A stretch of 64,000 nucleotides of DNA, taken from assembly GCA_963663265.2 (NCBI GenBank), contig CAXXXM010000002.1:434001-498000 (forward strand). The letters are read 5' to 3'. Each line of letters starts with the position of its first letter. Within the stretch, counting starts at the first letter, position 1. A program made the position numbers and the translations under genes. The stretch comes from JAEXOD01 sp963663265. GTDB lineage: Bacteria; Bacteroidota; Ignavibacteria; Ignavibacteriales; Melioribacteraceae. Of the stretch, positions 38,329-47,934 are shown piece after piece. The notes under the pieces were generated by a model. The model saw nothing but the letters and a program-made list of their open reading frames with translations, ran no database searches and had not been told where the DNA came from.

Positions 38329-38801
38329 GTTAATTTCATAAAAAAAATACTTTATTTTTGCCCTGTTTAGCAATTTATCAAAAACATTTAAACTATCCTC
38401 AGCATGCTTTAACTTAACTTGTTTAATTAAAATATGTTTACCGATAGTAGTTAAATATTTTTTTAATAAATATCACTAACTTTAGGCTTTATAAAAGCAT
38501 TAGGCGGTTAAGAATACCCATCCCAAACATTTTATAAATTCAACTTGCTTTCATTATTCCAAAGAACGCTAAAAACATTAATATTTTTTTACGAAGTATA
38601 TGTTTTTAGTTTTTATAACCAAAAATTAACAATTATTAAACAAAACGTTAATTTCCATAATTAATATAAATTTTGGGTAAATGAAGGTCAACAGAAATTT
38701 ACCATAAATGAAATATTAATTATTAAAGTCATTTTTCTTTTATTATAAAAGTAAAAACATTAAATTTAAGAGGACTTTTATTATCATTACGAGGATATAA
38801 C
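38329..38801. other. Divergent intergenic region between mraZ and the hexosaminidase gene
   Basis: About 470 bases of AT-rich DNA without a credible coding frame between two outward-facing genes. It must hold the promoter of the plus-strand unit. A GAGG ribosome site at about 38791-38794 precedes the ATG at 38802. I see no strong hairpin or repeat. Confidence 0.6.
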
Positions 38802-41231
38802 ATGAGATTTTACAAATTGACAATATTTTTATCATTTTTACTACTTTTTATGAACATGAAGGCAGAAAATATGAAATATTCAATAATTCCAACTCCTAAA
38901 ATGTTTTCTGTTGAGGATGGCATTTTTTCGTTTCCTAAAACCTCATCAGTTAAATTAATTGGTGAAGATAAAACTCAATTAGGGTTTTCTGTCGAAAAAC
39001 TTAATAACACTCTTAAAAATAACGGAATTCAAGCAACAATAAACGAAAACAATGCAAATGTTACATTTGAAATTGTAAAAGAATCTGATTTAAAAGATGT
39101 TCCAACTCAATTTGTAAACGAAGCTTATAAATTGATTATTGACAAAAATGGAATAAATATTAACGCTGTTACATACAAAGGAATTTATTACGGAGTTACA
39201 AGTTTAATTCAATTATTTGAACGTTCAAACAACGCAATTCCCTTCTGCACTATTTTAGATTATCCTGATATGCAGATAAGAGGTGTTTCAGATGATATTA
39301 GCAGAGGTCAAGTTTCTACGTTGGATAACTTCAAAAAGATTATTGAAAATATTGCTCGTTATAAAATGAACACTTACATGCCTTACATGGAAGATGTTTT
39401 ACAATTAGAAAGTTTTCCAACAATAGGTGTAAACAGAGGTGCTTTAACAAATAATGAAGTTAAAGAATTAATTAGTTTTGCCGCTAAAAATTTTGTTGAA
39501 ATAGTTCCCATTTATCAAACATTAGGTCACTACGAAAACATTTTATTACAAAAAGAATTTTTGAAATATGCTGAATTTCCGGGTGCTGCATCACTTGACG
39601 TTAGCAATCCTGCCACATATACATTTTTAGAAACAATGCTTAAAGAAGTATTTGAATTATTCCCTTCTGTTAATATTAACATTGGTGCAGATGAAAGCTA
39701 CGATGTTGGGTTAGGCAACAGCAAATCATTAGTAGACAAATCAAGTTTAGCAAAAGTACATTTAGAGCATTATAAAAAAGTTTATGCTATTTGTAAAAAA
39801 TACAACAAAAATGTATGGATGTATAGCGATATTCTTTTACATCACCCTGAAATTTTAGATGAACTTCCTAAAGATATAGTAGCAGTAGATTGGCATTACA
39901 GACCTGATGCAGAATACCCATCAACCGAAACATTTGATAAAGCAGGTTTTAAATATATTGTTTCCCCTTCTGTTTGGAATTTCCTTTCCCCATTTCCAAC
40001 TAATTTTAATGCTTTGCCAAATATTGAATATATTACCAAAGATGGCATTAAAAATAATTCTATTGGTATGATTAACTCAAACTGGGGAGATTATGGTGCA
40101 GAAACAATTAAAGAATTAATTTATTATGGATACGCTTATTCGGCTGCTTGTGCTTGGAATATTAACGATTCCGAGTTAACCGATTTTACAAAAAACTATT
40201 TTACAGATTTCTTTAATACAAGTGATTCGCAAATTGATGAATTTTACACTTTATTTAGCACCCAACTAAATCAATTTTTATGGCACGATGTATTTAGACA
40301 CCCTGCATTACCATTTAAAACTCCGGTTTGGTGGGAATCATCAGCAAATAGAACTACAAAAAACAGCTGGACATTAAATATATTACCCACTCTAAAAGGT
40401 AATATTGCTAATGCAAAAATAGTAGCTAAACGCAATGCTGATCATATTGAAATTTTACAATATATGGTAAACCTTAATGAATGGTTTGTATTAAAAACTC
40501 AAACACAACAACTTATTAACGATTTATTAAACAATAATTCCTCAGAAAACAAACTTTGTATTAATTTAATAGATAAAAACATTGAAACTATTAAAAAATT
40601 ACGAGATGAATATAAATCAATTTGGTTAAGATATTATAAACCTGAAAACTTAAATATGATTGAAGATAAGTATAATAGACTTATTGCATATTTTGAAGAA
40701 ACAAAAACAAACATAAAAAACAATACATTACACTCCCCTGTGATTGAAAGTAAATGGATTTATCTTTCAACTGAAAAAGACAATTTAGTTAGAAATGCAA
40801 AATTCAAAAAATCATTTGATATTAACAGCAAAGTAAAATCAGCAAAATTACAATTGCTTGGGGATACTTATGTTAAACTGTACATCAATGGTGAATTTAT
40901 TGATGAAATTTACGCTCGCCGTTCTTTGTCTTTATTAGTTGACTATGGACGCATTCTTTATGTTGATATTACAAAATATCTAAAAAACGGTGAAAACACA
41001 ATTGAAGTTGTTGCTCAAAACTTTAACAATAAGGGGAATGCCGGATTCAATTTATTTGCAAATATTATTACTGAAGATGGTCAATATGAACTAAGCAGTA
41101 ACGAAACATGGTGGGGAAAAGATTTATCTAATGATAATAGTTCATGGCAGCAAGCTTTAACAAAAGACTATAATTATATTGTTACCGAACCAAATTTTGA
41201 AACTGATAGGACAAGTTGGATTGAAAGATAA
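38802..41231 (+). CDS. Secreted beta-N-acetylhexosaminidase-like glycoside hydrolase (GH20)
   Basis: An 809-residue exported enzyme. A signal peptide (about 1-21) precedes a GH20b-like N-terminal domain (starting YSIIPTPKMFSVEDG) and the GH20 barrel with DYPDMQIRGVSDD, the NTYMPYMED segment and the catalytic Asp-Glu pair in NIGADESYD (297-298). The C-terminal part (about 640-800) is a beta-sandwich with LQLLGDTYVKLYINGEF and VDITKYLKNGENTIEV, like the carbohydrate-binding domains of rhamnosidases. It should remove terminal GlcNAc or GalNAc from glycans or peptidoglycan fragments in the periplasm or outside. The GGDE motif of typical members is GADE here. Confidence 0.88.
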   Translation: MRFYKLTIFLSFLLLFMNMKAENMKYSIIPTPKMFSVEDGIFSFPKTSSVKLIGEDKTQLGFSVEKLNNTLKNNGIQATINENNANVTFEIVKESDLKDVPTQFVNEAYKLIIDKNGININAVTYKGIYYGVTSLIQLFERSNNAIPFCTILDYPDMQIRGVSDDISRGQVSTLDNFKKIIENIARYKMNTYMPYMEDVLQLESFPTIGVNRGALTNNEVKELISFAAKNFVEIVPIYQTLGHYENILLQKEFLKYAEFPGAASLDVSNPATYTFLETMLKEVFELFPSVNINIGADESYDVGLGNSKSLVDKSSLAKVHLEHYKKVYAICKKYNKNVWMYSDILLHHPEILDELPKDIVAVDWHYRPDAEYPSTETFDKAGFKYIVSPSVWNFLSPFPTNFNALPNIEYITKDGIKNNSIGMINSNWGDYGAETIKELIYYGYAYSAACAWNINDSELTDFTKNYFTDFFNTSDSQIDEFYTLFSTQLNQFLWHDVFRHPALPFKTPVWWESSANRTTKNSWTLNILPTLKGNIANAKIVAKRNADHIEILQYMVNLNEWFVLKTQTQQLINDLLNNNSSENKLCINLIDKNIETIKKLRDEYKSIWLRYYKPENLNMIEDKYNRLIAYFEETKTNIKNNTLHSPVIESKWIYLSTEKDNLVRNAKFKKSFDINSKVKSAKLQLLGDTYVKLYINGEFIDEIYARRSLSLLVDYGRILYVDITKYLKNGENTIEVVAQNFNNKGNAGFNLFANIITEDGQYELSSNETWWGKDLSNDNSSWQQALTKDYNYIVTEPNFETDRTSWIER

Positions 41232-41781
41232 TAAACAAAAATTATTTTATAAAAAGTACTTAATAGCAGTCGGCTTTTTATCAGCCCTGCTATTAATTTC
41301 ATTTGGGTTTGAATTAGTTCAATATCTATTTATTAAATCATTTATAAATGATTTTTTTTCAACTGAATTTTATTATTTATGGTTTTCAGTTAATATTGTT
41401 GAAATTACAAACAACATATTAATTGCATTACCTATTTCTATTTTACCTTTAATAATGTGTATTGGAATTATTGAAACAACCAATTTAAATTTTATTAATA
41501 AAAAGGTTAATGAATTGGCTTTGTTAGTTTTTAATTTAATTTTATTAACTTATATGTTATTAAAGGTAATATTAGGTGCAATACTGCCTTTGGTTATTAG
41601 TGATTTTACAAATGATATATCGGTTGTATTACAATATTACACAACAAGTAATTCATTAAAATATTTAAATGTGCTTTTTGTAGTGTTTGTATTTATTATC
41701 TATTTTAATAGATTAACAATACGGCTTACAAAAAAAGTACAAGAAAAGAAACGAGGTACAAGTGGAAAAACTAACAAATAA
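41221..41781 (+). CDS. Small membrane protein of unknown function
   Basis: The protein has about four membrane helices and no motif I can assign; the pattern resembles an integral membrane sensor or a small permease subunit, but neither is supported. I propose TTG 41221 as the start because AGGA (41208-41211) lies nine bases upstream; the frame is also open to TTG 41179. Either start overlaps the end of the hexosaminidase gene, so translation is probably coupled. The 3' end overlaps the next gene by 20 bases. The three genes look like one operon. Confidence 0.65.
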   Translation: MKDNKQKLFYKKYLIAVGFLSALLLISFGFELVQYLFIKSFINDFFSTEFYYLWFSVNIVEITNNILIALPISILPLIMCIGIIETTNLNFINKKVNELALLVFNLILLTYMLLKVILGAILPLVISDFTNDISVVLQYYTTSNSLKYLNVLFVVFVFIIYFNRLTIRLTKKVQEKKRGTSGKTNK

Positions 41782-42538
41782 AATAGTATTTATTACTGGG
41801 GCAACTTCCGGTATTGGTAAAGCATGTGCTTTTTCTTTTGCCGAACAAGGTGCAAATTTAATTTTATGTGCAAGAAGATTTGAATTATTAAAAGAAGTTG
41901 AAAAGGAAATTATTGAAAAATTTGGCGTTAAAATTTATTCATTTAAATTGGATGTTAGGAATCATAACGATGTTATTAAAACCATTTCTGAATTTCCTGC
42001 TGAATGGAAAGAGATTGATATATTAATTAATAATGCCGGCTTGGGTAGAAATTTTAGTCCTTTATATTTAGATAATATGGATGGATGGGAAGAAATGATT
42101 GATACAAACGTTAAAGGTGTTTTATATGTAACTCGCGAAGTTATTCCTTTAATGATTAAACATGGTACCGGACATATAATTAATTTAGGCTCAATTGCAG
42201 GACATGAAGCATATCCAAACGGAGCAGTTTATTGTGCAACAAAATTTGCTGTTGCTGCAATTACTAAATCAATGCGAGCTGAATTGGTTGATAAAAATAT
42301 TAGAGTTAGTACAGTTGACCCGGGAATGGTTGAAACAAACTTTAGCAATTTACGTTTTTACGGTGATATTCAAAAGGCTAAAAATGTTTATAGAGGAGTT
42401 GATCCTTTAGTTGCCGAAGATATTGCAGATGCAATTATGTTTTGTGCAACACGCAAAGCCCGTGTAAACATTAACGAAATGATTATTATGCCAAGTGTTC
42501 AGGCAAGTTCATCGGTTACATATAGAAGAACGGAATAG
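41762..42538 (+). CDS. Short-chain dehydrogenase/reductase (YdfG-like)
   Basis: A 258-residue classical SDR with the cofactor loop GATSGIGKA (about 13-21), NNAG, the catalytic Ser in NLGSIAGHEAYPN, and YCATK (active-site Tyr and Lys), followed by VDPGMVETNF. An Arg after the second strand (CARRFE) suggests NADPH preference. It resembles the YdfG group of 3-hydroxy acid dehydrogenases. The start is GTG 41762, inside the previous gene. Its substrate is unknown. Confidence 0.92.
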   Translation: MEKLTNKIVFITGATSGIGKACAFSFAEQGANLILCARRFELLKEVEKEIIEKFGVKIYSFKLDVRNHNDVIKTISEFPAEWKEIDILINNAGLGRNFSPLYLDNMDGWEEMIDTNVKGVLYVTREVIPLMIKHGTGHIINLGSIAGHEAYPNGAVYCATKFAVAAITKSMRAELVDKNIRVSTVDPGMVETNFSNLRFYGDIQKAKNVYRGVDPLVAEDIADAIMFCATRKARVNINEMIIMPSVQASSSVTYRRTE

Positions 42539-42579
42539 AAATTTTTAATTTTGAATTCTTAATTTTTAATTATTGAATA

Positions 42580-42610
42580 AAAACGTTGAGAAAAACCACT
42601 CAACGTTTTT
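42580..42610 (+). terminator. Intrinsic terminator after the SDR gene
   Basis: The arms AAAACGTTGAG (42580-42590) and CTCAACGTTTT (42599-42609) flank an eight-base loop and run into a T-rich tail, 42 bases past the SDR stop. It closes the 38802-42538 unit. Confidence 0.85.
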
Positions 42611-42772
42611 TATTTTTAAATAATTGTCTAAAGTATAATTTTGGGGAGTTATAATGAATCACGATATTAAAGATTAAACAAACATGAAAAAGCAGAAAAT
42701 GTATTATTGGACACATAAGACCCAGCGGGTCGAAATGTTAATAGGAAATCGCGAAAAACAAATATATAAAAA

Positions 42773-42792
42773 GTCCGGCAGTATTGCCGGAC
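42773..42792. repeat. Short perfect palindrome (hairpin)
   Basis: Eight-base arms GTCCGGCA and TGCCGGAC flank a GTAT loop. It is much more GC-rich than its surroundings and has no T-run, so it is more like the dispersed palindromes of this region than a terminator. Confidence 0.7.
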
Positions 42793-42874
42793 GACATGTT
42801 CTTTTTTATTTAATAAATAACAAACACATTATACATTCCCCAATTTTCTTACAACATTGTTACTTGTTATTTTT

Positions 42875-43505
42875 TGTGTCGCACCTAACGGAGCTTGATT
42901 TGGGGGTGTTTCTATTTTACTATTGAAGTTCCAACCCTAAAGGGTTTGATTAGATGAAGACTTAAATAATTTCGTTTTGTATACACTTTTTAATTTCATT
43001 ACATGCTATAAAAACAACTTATTTTAATTGATTAAACGTATCATAACTATTCACTATTAGCTATTCGCTGGTTTTTGTCACTCATTGTGTCGCACCTAAC
43101 GGAGCTTGATTTGGGGGTGTTTCTATTTTACTATTGAAGTTCCAACTCTAAAGGGTTTGATTAGATGAAGACTTAAATAATTTCGTTTTGTATACACTTT
43201 TTAATTTCATTACATGCTATAAAAACAACTTATTTTAATTGATTAAACGTATCATAACTATTCACTATTAGCTATTCGCTGGTTTTTGTCACTCATTGTG
43301 TCGCACCTAACGGAGCTTGATTTGGGGGTGTTTCTATTTTACTATTGAAGTTCCAACCCTAAAGGGTTTGATTAGATGAAGACTTAAATAATTTCGTTTT
43401 GTATACACTTTTTAATTTCATTACATGCTATAAATAACAAGTTCTTTTAATTGATTAAACGTATCATAACTATTCACTATTAGCTATTCGCTGGTTTTTG
43501 TCACT
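42875..43505. repeat. Three tandem copies of a 211-bp repeat
   Basis: Units begin at 42875, 43086 and 43297 with TGTGTCGCACCTAACGGAGC, and are almost identical; the third differs near 43433-43446. Each holds a hairpin with arms AACCCT and AGGGTT (42933-42946 in the first) and ends in a segment with CTATTCACTATTAGCT and a GTCACT motif. There is no coding frame across the units. They are too long and too close to identical to be a CRISPR array. Their origin and role are unknown. Confidence 0.92.
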
Positions 43506-43534
43506 TGTCACACCGTCACTCGTTACTGTTTTTT

Positions 43535-43609
43535 GATTGCGGAGCAATCACACGTCGTTAACCATGCGTAGCTAACTATCCCCACGACTTCGGATGAAGT
43601 CGCACAAAA
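43535..43609. repeat. Two-hairpin module, left copy
   Basis: A hairpin GATTGC-GGA-GCAATC (43535-43549) is followed by ACACGTCGTTAACC, a short spacer, and a second hairpin CGACTTC-GGAT-GAAGTCG (43585-43602) followed by CACAAAA. The same order is found in the same orientation at 58815-58887, beyond the phage-like cluster. Confidence 0.8.
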
Positions 43610-43685
43610 TAAAACCTAAAACTTGGTCGATATTTGTCTGAACCGCATTTTAAGGATTATTAACTATACTCATTAAAAATAATTA

Positions 43686-43714
43686 AGCCGTTGAAAGGTT
43701 TATCTTCAACGGCT
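43686..43714. repeat. Stem-loop, possible terminator
   Basis: Ten-base arms AGCCGTTGAA (43686-43695) and TTCAACGGCT (43705-43714) flank a nine-base loop. No T-run follows directly on either strand, so a terminator role is uncertain. It lies about 215 bases beyond the stop of the FmdB-like gene. Confidence 0.5.
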
Positions 43715-43929
43715 ATTCAATCATTAAAAATTAAAAATTCAAACTTAAAAATTAATAGAAAAATGCTATTCAATCATTAAAAATTGAGAATTAAAACTTA
43801 AAAATCATTAAAACGGCATTCAACAATTTAACCTTCAACATTTAAAACTTAACCTTATAGGAACATTATGCTATTTACTGTTTTTCTTTAAACTAAAACG
43901 GTGTTGTAAGCTTATATTATAGTAAATAA

Positions 43930-44229
43930 TTAACTTGCAGCTTTGGTAGTGGTTGATTCAGTTTTTGTTTCCGATTTAGTTTCAGTTTTAGGCTCTACAT
44001 GAGCATTAGCAGAAACAGAAGTACTTTTTTTACTTGAACTGTTATCTTTCTTTTTGTAATCAGTTTCATAAAAACCGGTACCTTTAAAGATAATACCCGC
44101 ACCACTTCCAATAAGTCTTTTTACAGTTCCCTTGCAATTTGGGCATTCAGTAAGCGGTTCATCGCTCATTTTCTGAAACTTTTCAAATAAAAAACCGCAA
44201 TCTTTACATTTGTATTCGTAAGTCGGCAT
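43930..44229 (-). CDS. FmdB-family zinc ribbon protein
   Basis: A 99-residue protein starting MPTYEYKCKDCG, with a second CPNC pair about 20 residues on: the single zinc ribbon of the FmdB/putative regulatory family. The second half (about 60-99) is a low-complexity Ser/Thr/Lys/Glu tail. I place the start at ATG 44229, with GGAG seven bases upstream; the open frame reaches 44241. The family was named from a formamidase-linked regulator, but its real function is unknown. Confidence 0.88.
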   Translation of the reverse strand: MPTYEYKCKDCGFLFEKFQKMSDEPLTECPNCKGTVKRLIGSGAGIIFKGTGFYETDYKKKDNSSSKKSTSVSANAHVEPKTETKSETKTESTTTKAAS

Positions 44230-44347
44230 TACTAACTCCAAAAAATTAACGTGTAAACTTAACTTTTTTTTTAATTATTTGAAACCTTTATATATTTAAA
44301 TAATAATTTTTCACTACATTTAGTATTAATAATTTTTAAAAAATACT

Positions 44348-45013
44348 ATGAAAAAACTTTACTTAATTTTTACATTTATCTTATTTTCTTTGTTCCTTTC
44401 CGGTTGTTTGAACTACGAACAGATTACTACCCTAAAAATTGATGGTTCCGGAGAGATGTATATTCACTATTGGTTTAAAGTTCAATCCCAACACGATTCT
44501 ATAGTAATGGCTAAAGTTGGAATCTTTTCACCTGATTCTATCCGAAAGGAATATTCATCCAAACATTTGAATCTTGAAAATATTGAAGTTTATACCGATT
44601 CAACCGATAGCACAATGCACGCAAAAATTGAATTAACTTTTGCAAAATTTGATTCGTTAAATAGTGCATCAGCTTTTAAGGATGTAAACTTTACATTCAA
44701 AAGAATCGATAAAAACACAATGGTATTTTCACAATTCATACCTCCTTTAGCAACCGGTTTTGGTGTTAACGGTCAATTATTTAAGATTTCGTATGTTTAT
44801 TACATCCCTGGCGAAATATTAAGCCATAATGCGATGAGCCGTTCAAACAACAAGCTGACTTGGGATTATAACTTAACCGAAATTGGTCCTGGCAAAACAA
44901 TTTCTGCCACATTTAGACCTTTTAAGTTAAAAGAAACTCCTATTTGGATTTATTACGCTGCTTTAACAGTAATATGTGTTGTTATATTTTATTTGTTTAA
45001 GAAGAAGAAATAA
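44348..45013 (+). CDS. Predicted lipoprotein with C-terminal membrane helix
   Basis: A 221-residue protein with a signal peptide and lipobox (FLSGC, Cys about 20), so it should be lipid-modified. The middle part has beta-strand character with LKIDGSGEMYIHYWFKV. A second membrane helix (about 198-216) ends in a basic tail (FKKKK), giving a double anchor, probably in the inner membrane. I recognise no named family beyond a general resemblance to DUF3153-type lipoproteins. It is divergent from the FmdB gene and ends in a strong terminator. Confidence 0.75.
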   Translation: MKKLYLIFTFILFSLFLSGCLNYEQITTLKIDGSGEMYIHYWFKVQSQHDSIVMAKVGIFSPDSIRKEYSSKHLNLENIEVYTDSTDSTMHAKIELTFAKFDSLNSASAFKDVNFTFKRIDKNTMVFSQFIPPLATGFGVNGQLFKISYVYYIPGEILSHNAMSRSNNKLTWDYNLTEIGPGKTISATFRPFKLKETPIWIYYAALTVICVVIFYLFKKKK

Positions 45014-45030
45014 GTTTATTAGACAACAAA

Positions 45031-45062
45031 AAAAAAGCCCGCATTTTGTGCGGGCTTTTTTA
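45031..45062. terminator. Bidirectional intrinsic terminator
   Basis: The arms GCCCGCA (45037-45043) and TGCGGGC (45049-45055) flank a five-base TTTTG loop, with an A-run on the left and a T-run on the right. It can serve the plus-strand lipoprotein gene and the converging metallophosphoesterase gene. Confidence 0.92.
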
Positions 45063-45121
45063 TTTCTATCAAGTAAATCTAAAATCGCGTAAAATGTTAA
45101 GTCAATTAACAAATATAACTA

Positions 45122-46456
45122 TTAATACCTAAATGAATCTTGAGCAAATAAGTTTATTGTTCCACCGTTGTAGTTCATTAATTTAATAGTTGTCTCTGAT
45201 TTTTGATCAGCACTTTGAGGAGTAATAACAACAAAATCCATTGTAGTAGTACCAACATTATTGTGATCAATCCAAGTTCCACTATTTATATAAACACATT
45301 TTTCGCCCTTATAGTTATTAGAAGCAATAATTTTTGCATCATGTGAATGACCAAACACTACAATTTTTTTATCAGAAAAAGCATTCATAAAATATTGGGT
45401 TACAGCTTGGTTATCTGTTTCACTTGAAGAGTTTGATTTTGCAAATGCCTGATCAGTAGGAATTTCAACAGCAACTTTATTTATTGCTTGTCTTTCTTTC
45501 CATGTATCTTGAATACCTTTATATAATTTCATATCAATAAAACCACCAGGAGTAGTTTGGAAAGGAATGAAATCATTAATAGAATAATTACCTGTAAAAC
45601 CACCTATATTGGTAACAATAATTTTTTCATCAAGTTTGTTTTCAACAGGGAACTGTGTCATCCAATCTTGCCACATATTCCAATAATAATAAGCTAAATA
45701 TTGGCTTTGATCACCATTTGCATTTGGGGTTACAACAGGAAGAGCTTCGCCAGGAGTAGAACAATGTTGTACAACGTGTTGAACTGCAAGTCTGGTTAAA
45801 AAATATCCTGGAGGTAAAATAGAACCCGGAATTAAATCTTTATTTGATATTGGGTCAGGGGCACAGAAAATATTATAACGATGTCCATGTTCAACTGCTA
45901 AAACAGGAAAACTTGCAGGTGAGTAAGTACCTAAACCTTGAACTTCATCACGAGCTTGACTGATACCAGGTAAAACTAATTCAACATTTTCTTTAGTAAT
46001 GGTTAAATCATGATTTCCGGGTACATAAGTTACTAAAACATTGCCGGCTTTAATAATTTTATTAAATGCATCAAATACCCCCTTATTGGTAGCTGCAATA
46101 CGCTGCATATAATCTTTTTGATCTTTGCCTTGGTATGTATCTGATGATGCAGGAACAAACCATTCATCAAACAAATCTCCAGCAATAATAAGTTCTTTAA
46201 CATTTTTTGAATCATGTATTTGATTCAAGAATTTTTCTAAAGCAGGAAGATTTTTATTACATTCAGCAAATGCAAGATTTGGACCAAGGTGGATATCACT
46301 AATTACAACAATTAAATTTCTTTCGGTATTTCCTGTATTAAACGGATCAATTTCAGTATTTGATGAGGTAACTGGATCGTCTTTTTCGCAGGATGTAGCT
46401 ATTCCCACAATAAAAAACAGCATTAAAAATAAACATAGGTTTTTAAATTTAGACAT
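45122..46456 (-). CDS. Metallophosphoesterase lipoprotein (calcineurin-like)
   Basis: A 444-residue exported protein. The signal peptide ends in a lipobox (IATSC), followed by an acidic linker. The phosphoesterase fold is shown by VISDIHLG (DxH), AGDLFDEW (GDxxD-like), YVPGNHDLT (GNHD), EHGHRY and VFGHSHDAK (GHxH), which together bind two metal ions. I place the start at ATG 46456, with GGAG upstream; the frame is open to 46489. It is likely periplasmic or on the surface. The substrate, possibly a phosphate ester or UDP-sugar, is unknown. Confidence 0.88.
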   Translation of the reverse strand: MSKFKNLCLFLMLFFIVGIATSCEKDDPVTSSNTEIDPFNTGNTERNLIVVISDIHLGPNLAFAECNKNLPALEKFLNQIHDSKNVKELIIAGDLFDEWFVPASSDTYQGKDQKDYMQRIAATNKGVFDAFNKIIKAGNVLVTYVPGNHDLTITKENVELVLPGISQARDEVQGLGTYSPASFPVLAVEHGHRYNIFCAPDPISNKDLIPGSILPPGYFLTRLAVQHVVQHCSTPGEALPVVTPNANGDQSQYLAYYYWNMWQDWMTQFPVENKLDEKIIVTNIGGFTGNYSINDFIPFQTTPGGFIDMKLYKGIQDTWKERQAINKVAVEIPTDQAFAKSNSSSETDNQAVTQYFMNAFSDKKIVVFGHSHDAKIIASNNYKGEKCVYINSGTWIDHNNVGTTTMDFVVITPQSADQKSETTIKLMNYNGGTINLFAQDSFRY

Positions 46457-46500
46457 AAGGTCTCCATAATTAGAAAAATTTTTAGTCAATCATTATTTTT

Positions 46501-46520
46501 ATGTGTTAAATAATACACAT
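46501..46520. promoter_or_regulatory. Operator-like inverted repeat upstream of the metallophosphoesterase
   Basis: Six-base arms ATGTGT and ACACAT flank an eight-base AT core, 45 bases before the start codon. It could be a regulator site; there is no direct evidence. The rest of the gap (46521-46710) is AT-rich without clear signals. Confidence 0.35.
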
Positions 46521-46710
46521 TATTATCGAAAATTTTAATGAAAAGTTTATCAAAAAAAAACCCTGATTAATTAATAATAATTACTATTTTTTAGTGAAAA
46601 AAACGATTTTTTGGATATTCATAAACAGACATAATATCTTATATTTTTTTATTAAGCGATGAATTAAATAATGAAATAATTCTGTAAATATTCATTTAAA
46701 TTTTTACTTT

Positions 46711-47934
46711 TTATAACCTAATCGCCCTAAATTCGGTTGTACAAGTATCTAATTTTACTTTCATATAAATCGGGGTGTATCTAATTCCTTCTAACATTAA
46801 ATCTTCTGTAAAGGAATAATCAATTCCGTTTAATTCAAAAAAATAGTTTAGCATATAACTTTTGCTCATTAAATATTTACTCCAATAACCAAGTACCGCT
46901 TCTCCAAAATTGTACCATATACTATCAATTTTTATAGTTGCAATTTTAAAAAAGCCATAATGTTGTAAATAAAAGCTTTTTAAAATTTCTTTACTTATAT
47001 ATTTTCCATTGATACTTGTTGGAGTTCCTAAGCTACTACCTGTATTACTAATTTCAAAATAGGTTATTTTATCCCGCATTCCTTCAATTCTAAAATCTAT
47101 AACTTTTGTCTGTTCAACAACAATACTGCTTTTATCTTTACTAAAAAACGGATAAAATATAGCTTTATTACTGCTGGTTAGACCTGTTATACATCCAAAA
47201 GTAAAAGCCAAATACTTAATTAACTGCCCATAAGTATTTATTCCATTTGAAATAAAACTTCCATTATAATCACCAAATAAGTGTTCTTCAACATAAATTT
47301 GGTTAAAAGCTTCTTGTAATAATATTGGCGGATTAACATTATCATTTACAGCAGCAAAAATCCAATTTTGTGCTATTTCTGTTACAATGTCATTTTTTAC
47401 TATTTTATATACTCTTTCAATAAAATCCGTAATTAAAATTGGAGTGCTCTGTAAACTAATTCCAACTGCCTGATAATTTATTTCTCCATTTTTCCACGTT
47501 TCAGTCTCGTTTAACAAATAAGATTCAGGCTTAAAACTACATTCTAATATCTTATCTTTTTTTGAATAACTGACAGATAAAGGGTCAATTGAACCAATAA
47601 AAAGTTCAATATCATTTATTTTAACGTTAATAATTACATTAGCAAGATTCACATATTCCGATAAAACCAAATCGGTAATAATACCATCTATATCATAAAA
47701 ACTAAGTGGAAAGTTTGTTAGTGCAAAGCCTGAAAGCAGCTCATCATCAAGTTCGTAAATAATCTCTTTGGCTCCAATTATTTCCAATCCATGTTGTTCA
47801 AATGCTGAAAACTCTTTAATAAAATCAGCTTTACTGCCATATATAATTGATAAATTAATTTTAATACTGCTTCCATTAATTAAACAGCTTTCAAAAACAA
47901 AAGAATATTCTGTATTTAATTCCAATGTTATCAT
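46711..47934 (-). CDS. Putative tail hub/distal tail protein of the phage-like cluster
   Basis: A 407-residue protein of mixed alpha/beta character without a signal peptide or membrane helix. I do not recognise its family with confidence. It directly follows the tape-measure candidate (four-base overlap), the place of distal tail or hub proteins in siphophage clusters, and is the last gene of the leftward operon. No fibre-like repeats or lectin domains are visible and no further tail gene follows; a host-type intergenic gap comes next. The role is inferred from position. Confidence 0.5.
   Translation of the reverse strand: MITLELNTEYSFVFESCLINGSSIKINLSIIYGSKADFIKEFSAFEQHGLEIIGAKEIIYELDDELLSGFALTNFPLSFYDIDGIITDLVLSEYVNLANVIINVKINDIELFIGSIDPLSVSYSKKDKILECSFKPESYLLNETETWKNGEINYQAVGISLQSTPILITDFIERVYKIVKNDIVTEIAQNWIFAAVNDNVNPPILLQEAFNQIYVEEHLFGDYNGSFISNGINTYGQLIKYLAFTFGCITGLTSSNKAIFYPFFSKDKSSIVVEQTKVIDFRIEGMRDKITYFEISNTGSSLGTPTSINGKYISKEILKSFYLQHYGFFKIATIKIDSIWYNFGEAVLGYWSKYLMSKSYMLNYFFELNGIDYSFTEDLMLEGIRYTPIYMKVKLDTCTTEFRAIRL

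Larger units (their letters stand above)
42611..43929. other. Repeat-rich non-coding region
   Basis: About 1.3 kb without a credible gene. It holds short palindromes (42719-42731 GACCC/GGGTC, 42773-42792), three tandem 211-bp units (42875-43505), a two-hairpin module (43535-43609), a further hairpin (43686-43714) and degenerate AT-rich tracts with repeated TCATTAAAAATT (43716-43830). The 80-codon open frame at 42684-42926 runs straight through the palindromes and the first repeat and is not considered a gene. Confidence 0.75.

Noticed and set aside
42684..42926. 80-codon plus-strand open frame in the repeat region
   Set aside because: It runs through two palindromes and the start of the first 211-bp repeat and has no motif or clear ribosome site.
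42875..43505. CRISPR array
   Set aside because: The units are 211 bp with no short repeat plus unique spacer pattern, and no cas genes are nearby. The same holds for the 103-bp array at 59031.
46457..46710. Phage attachment site left of the virion cluster
   Set aside because: No sequence in this gap was found again at the right boundary near 58418, and no tRNA gene or integrase is present.
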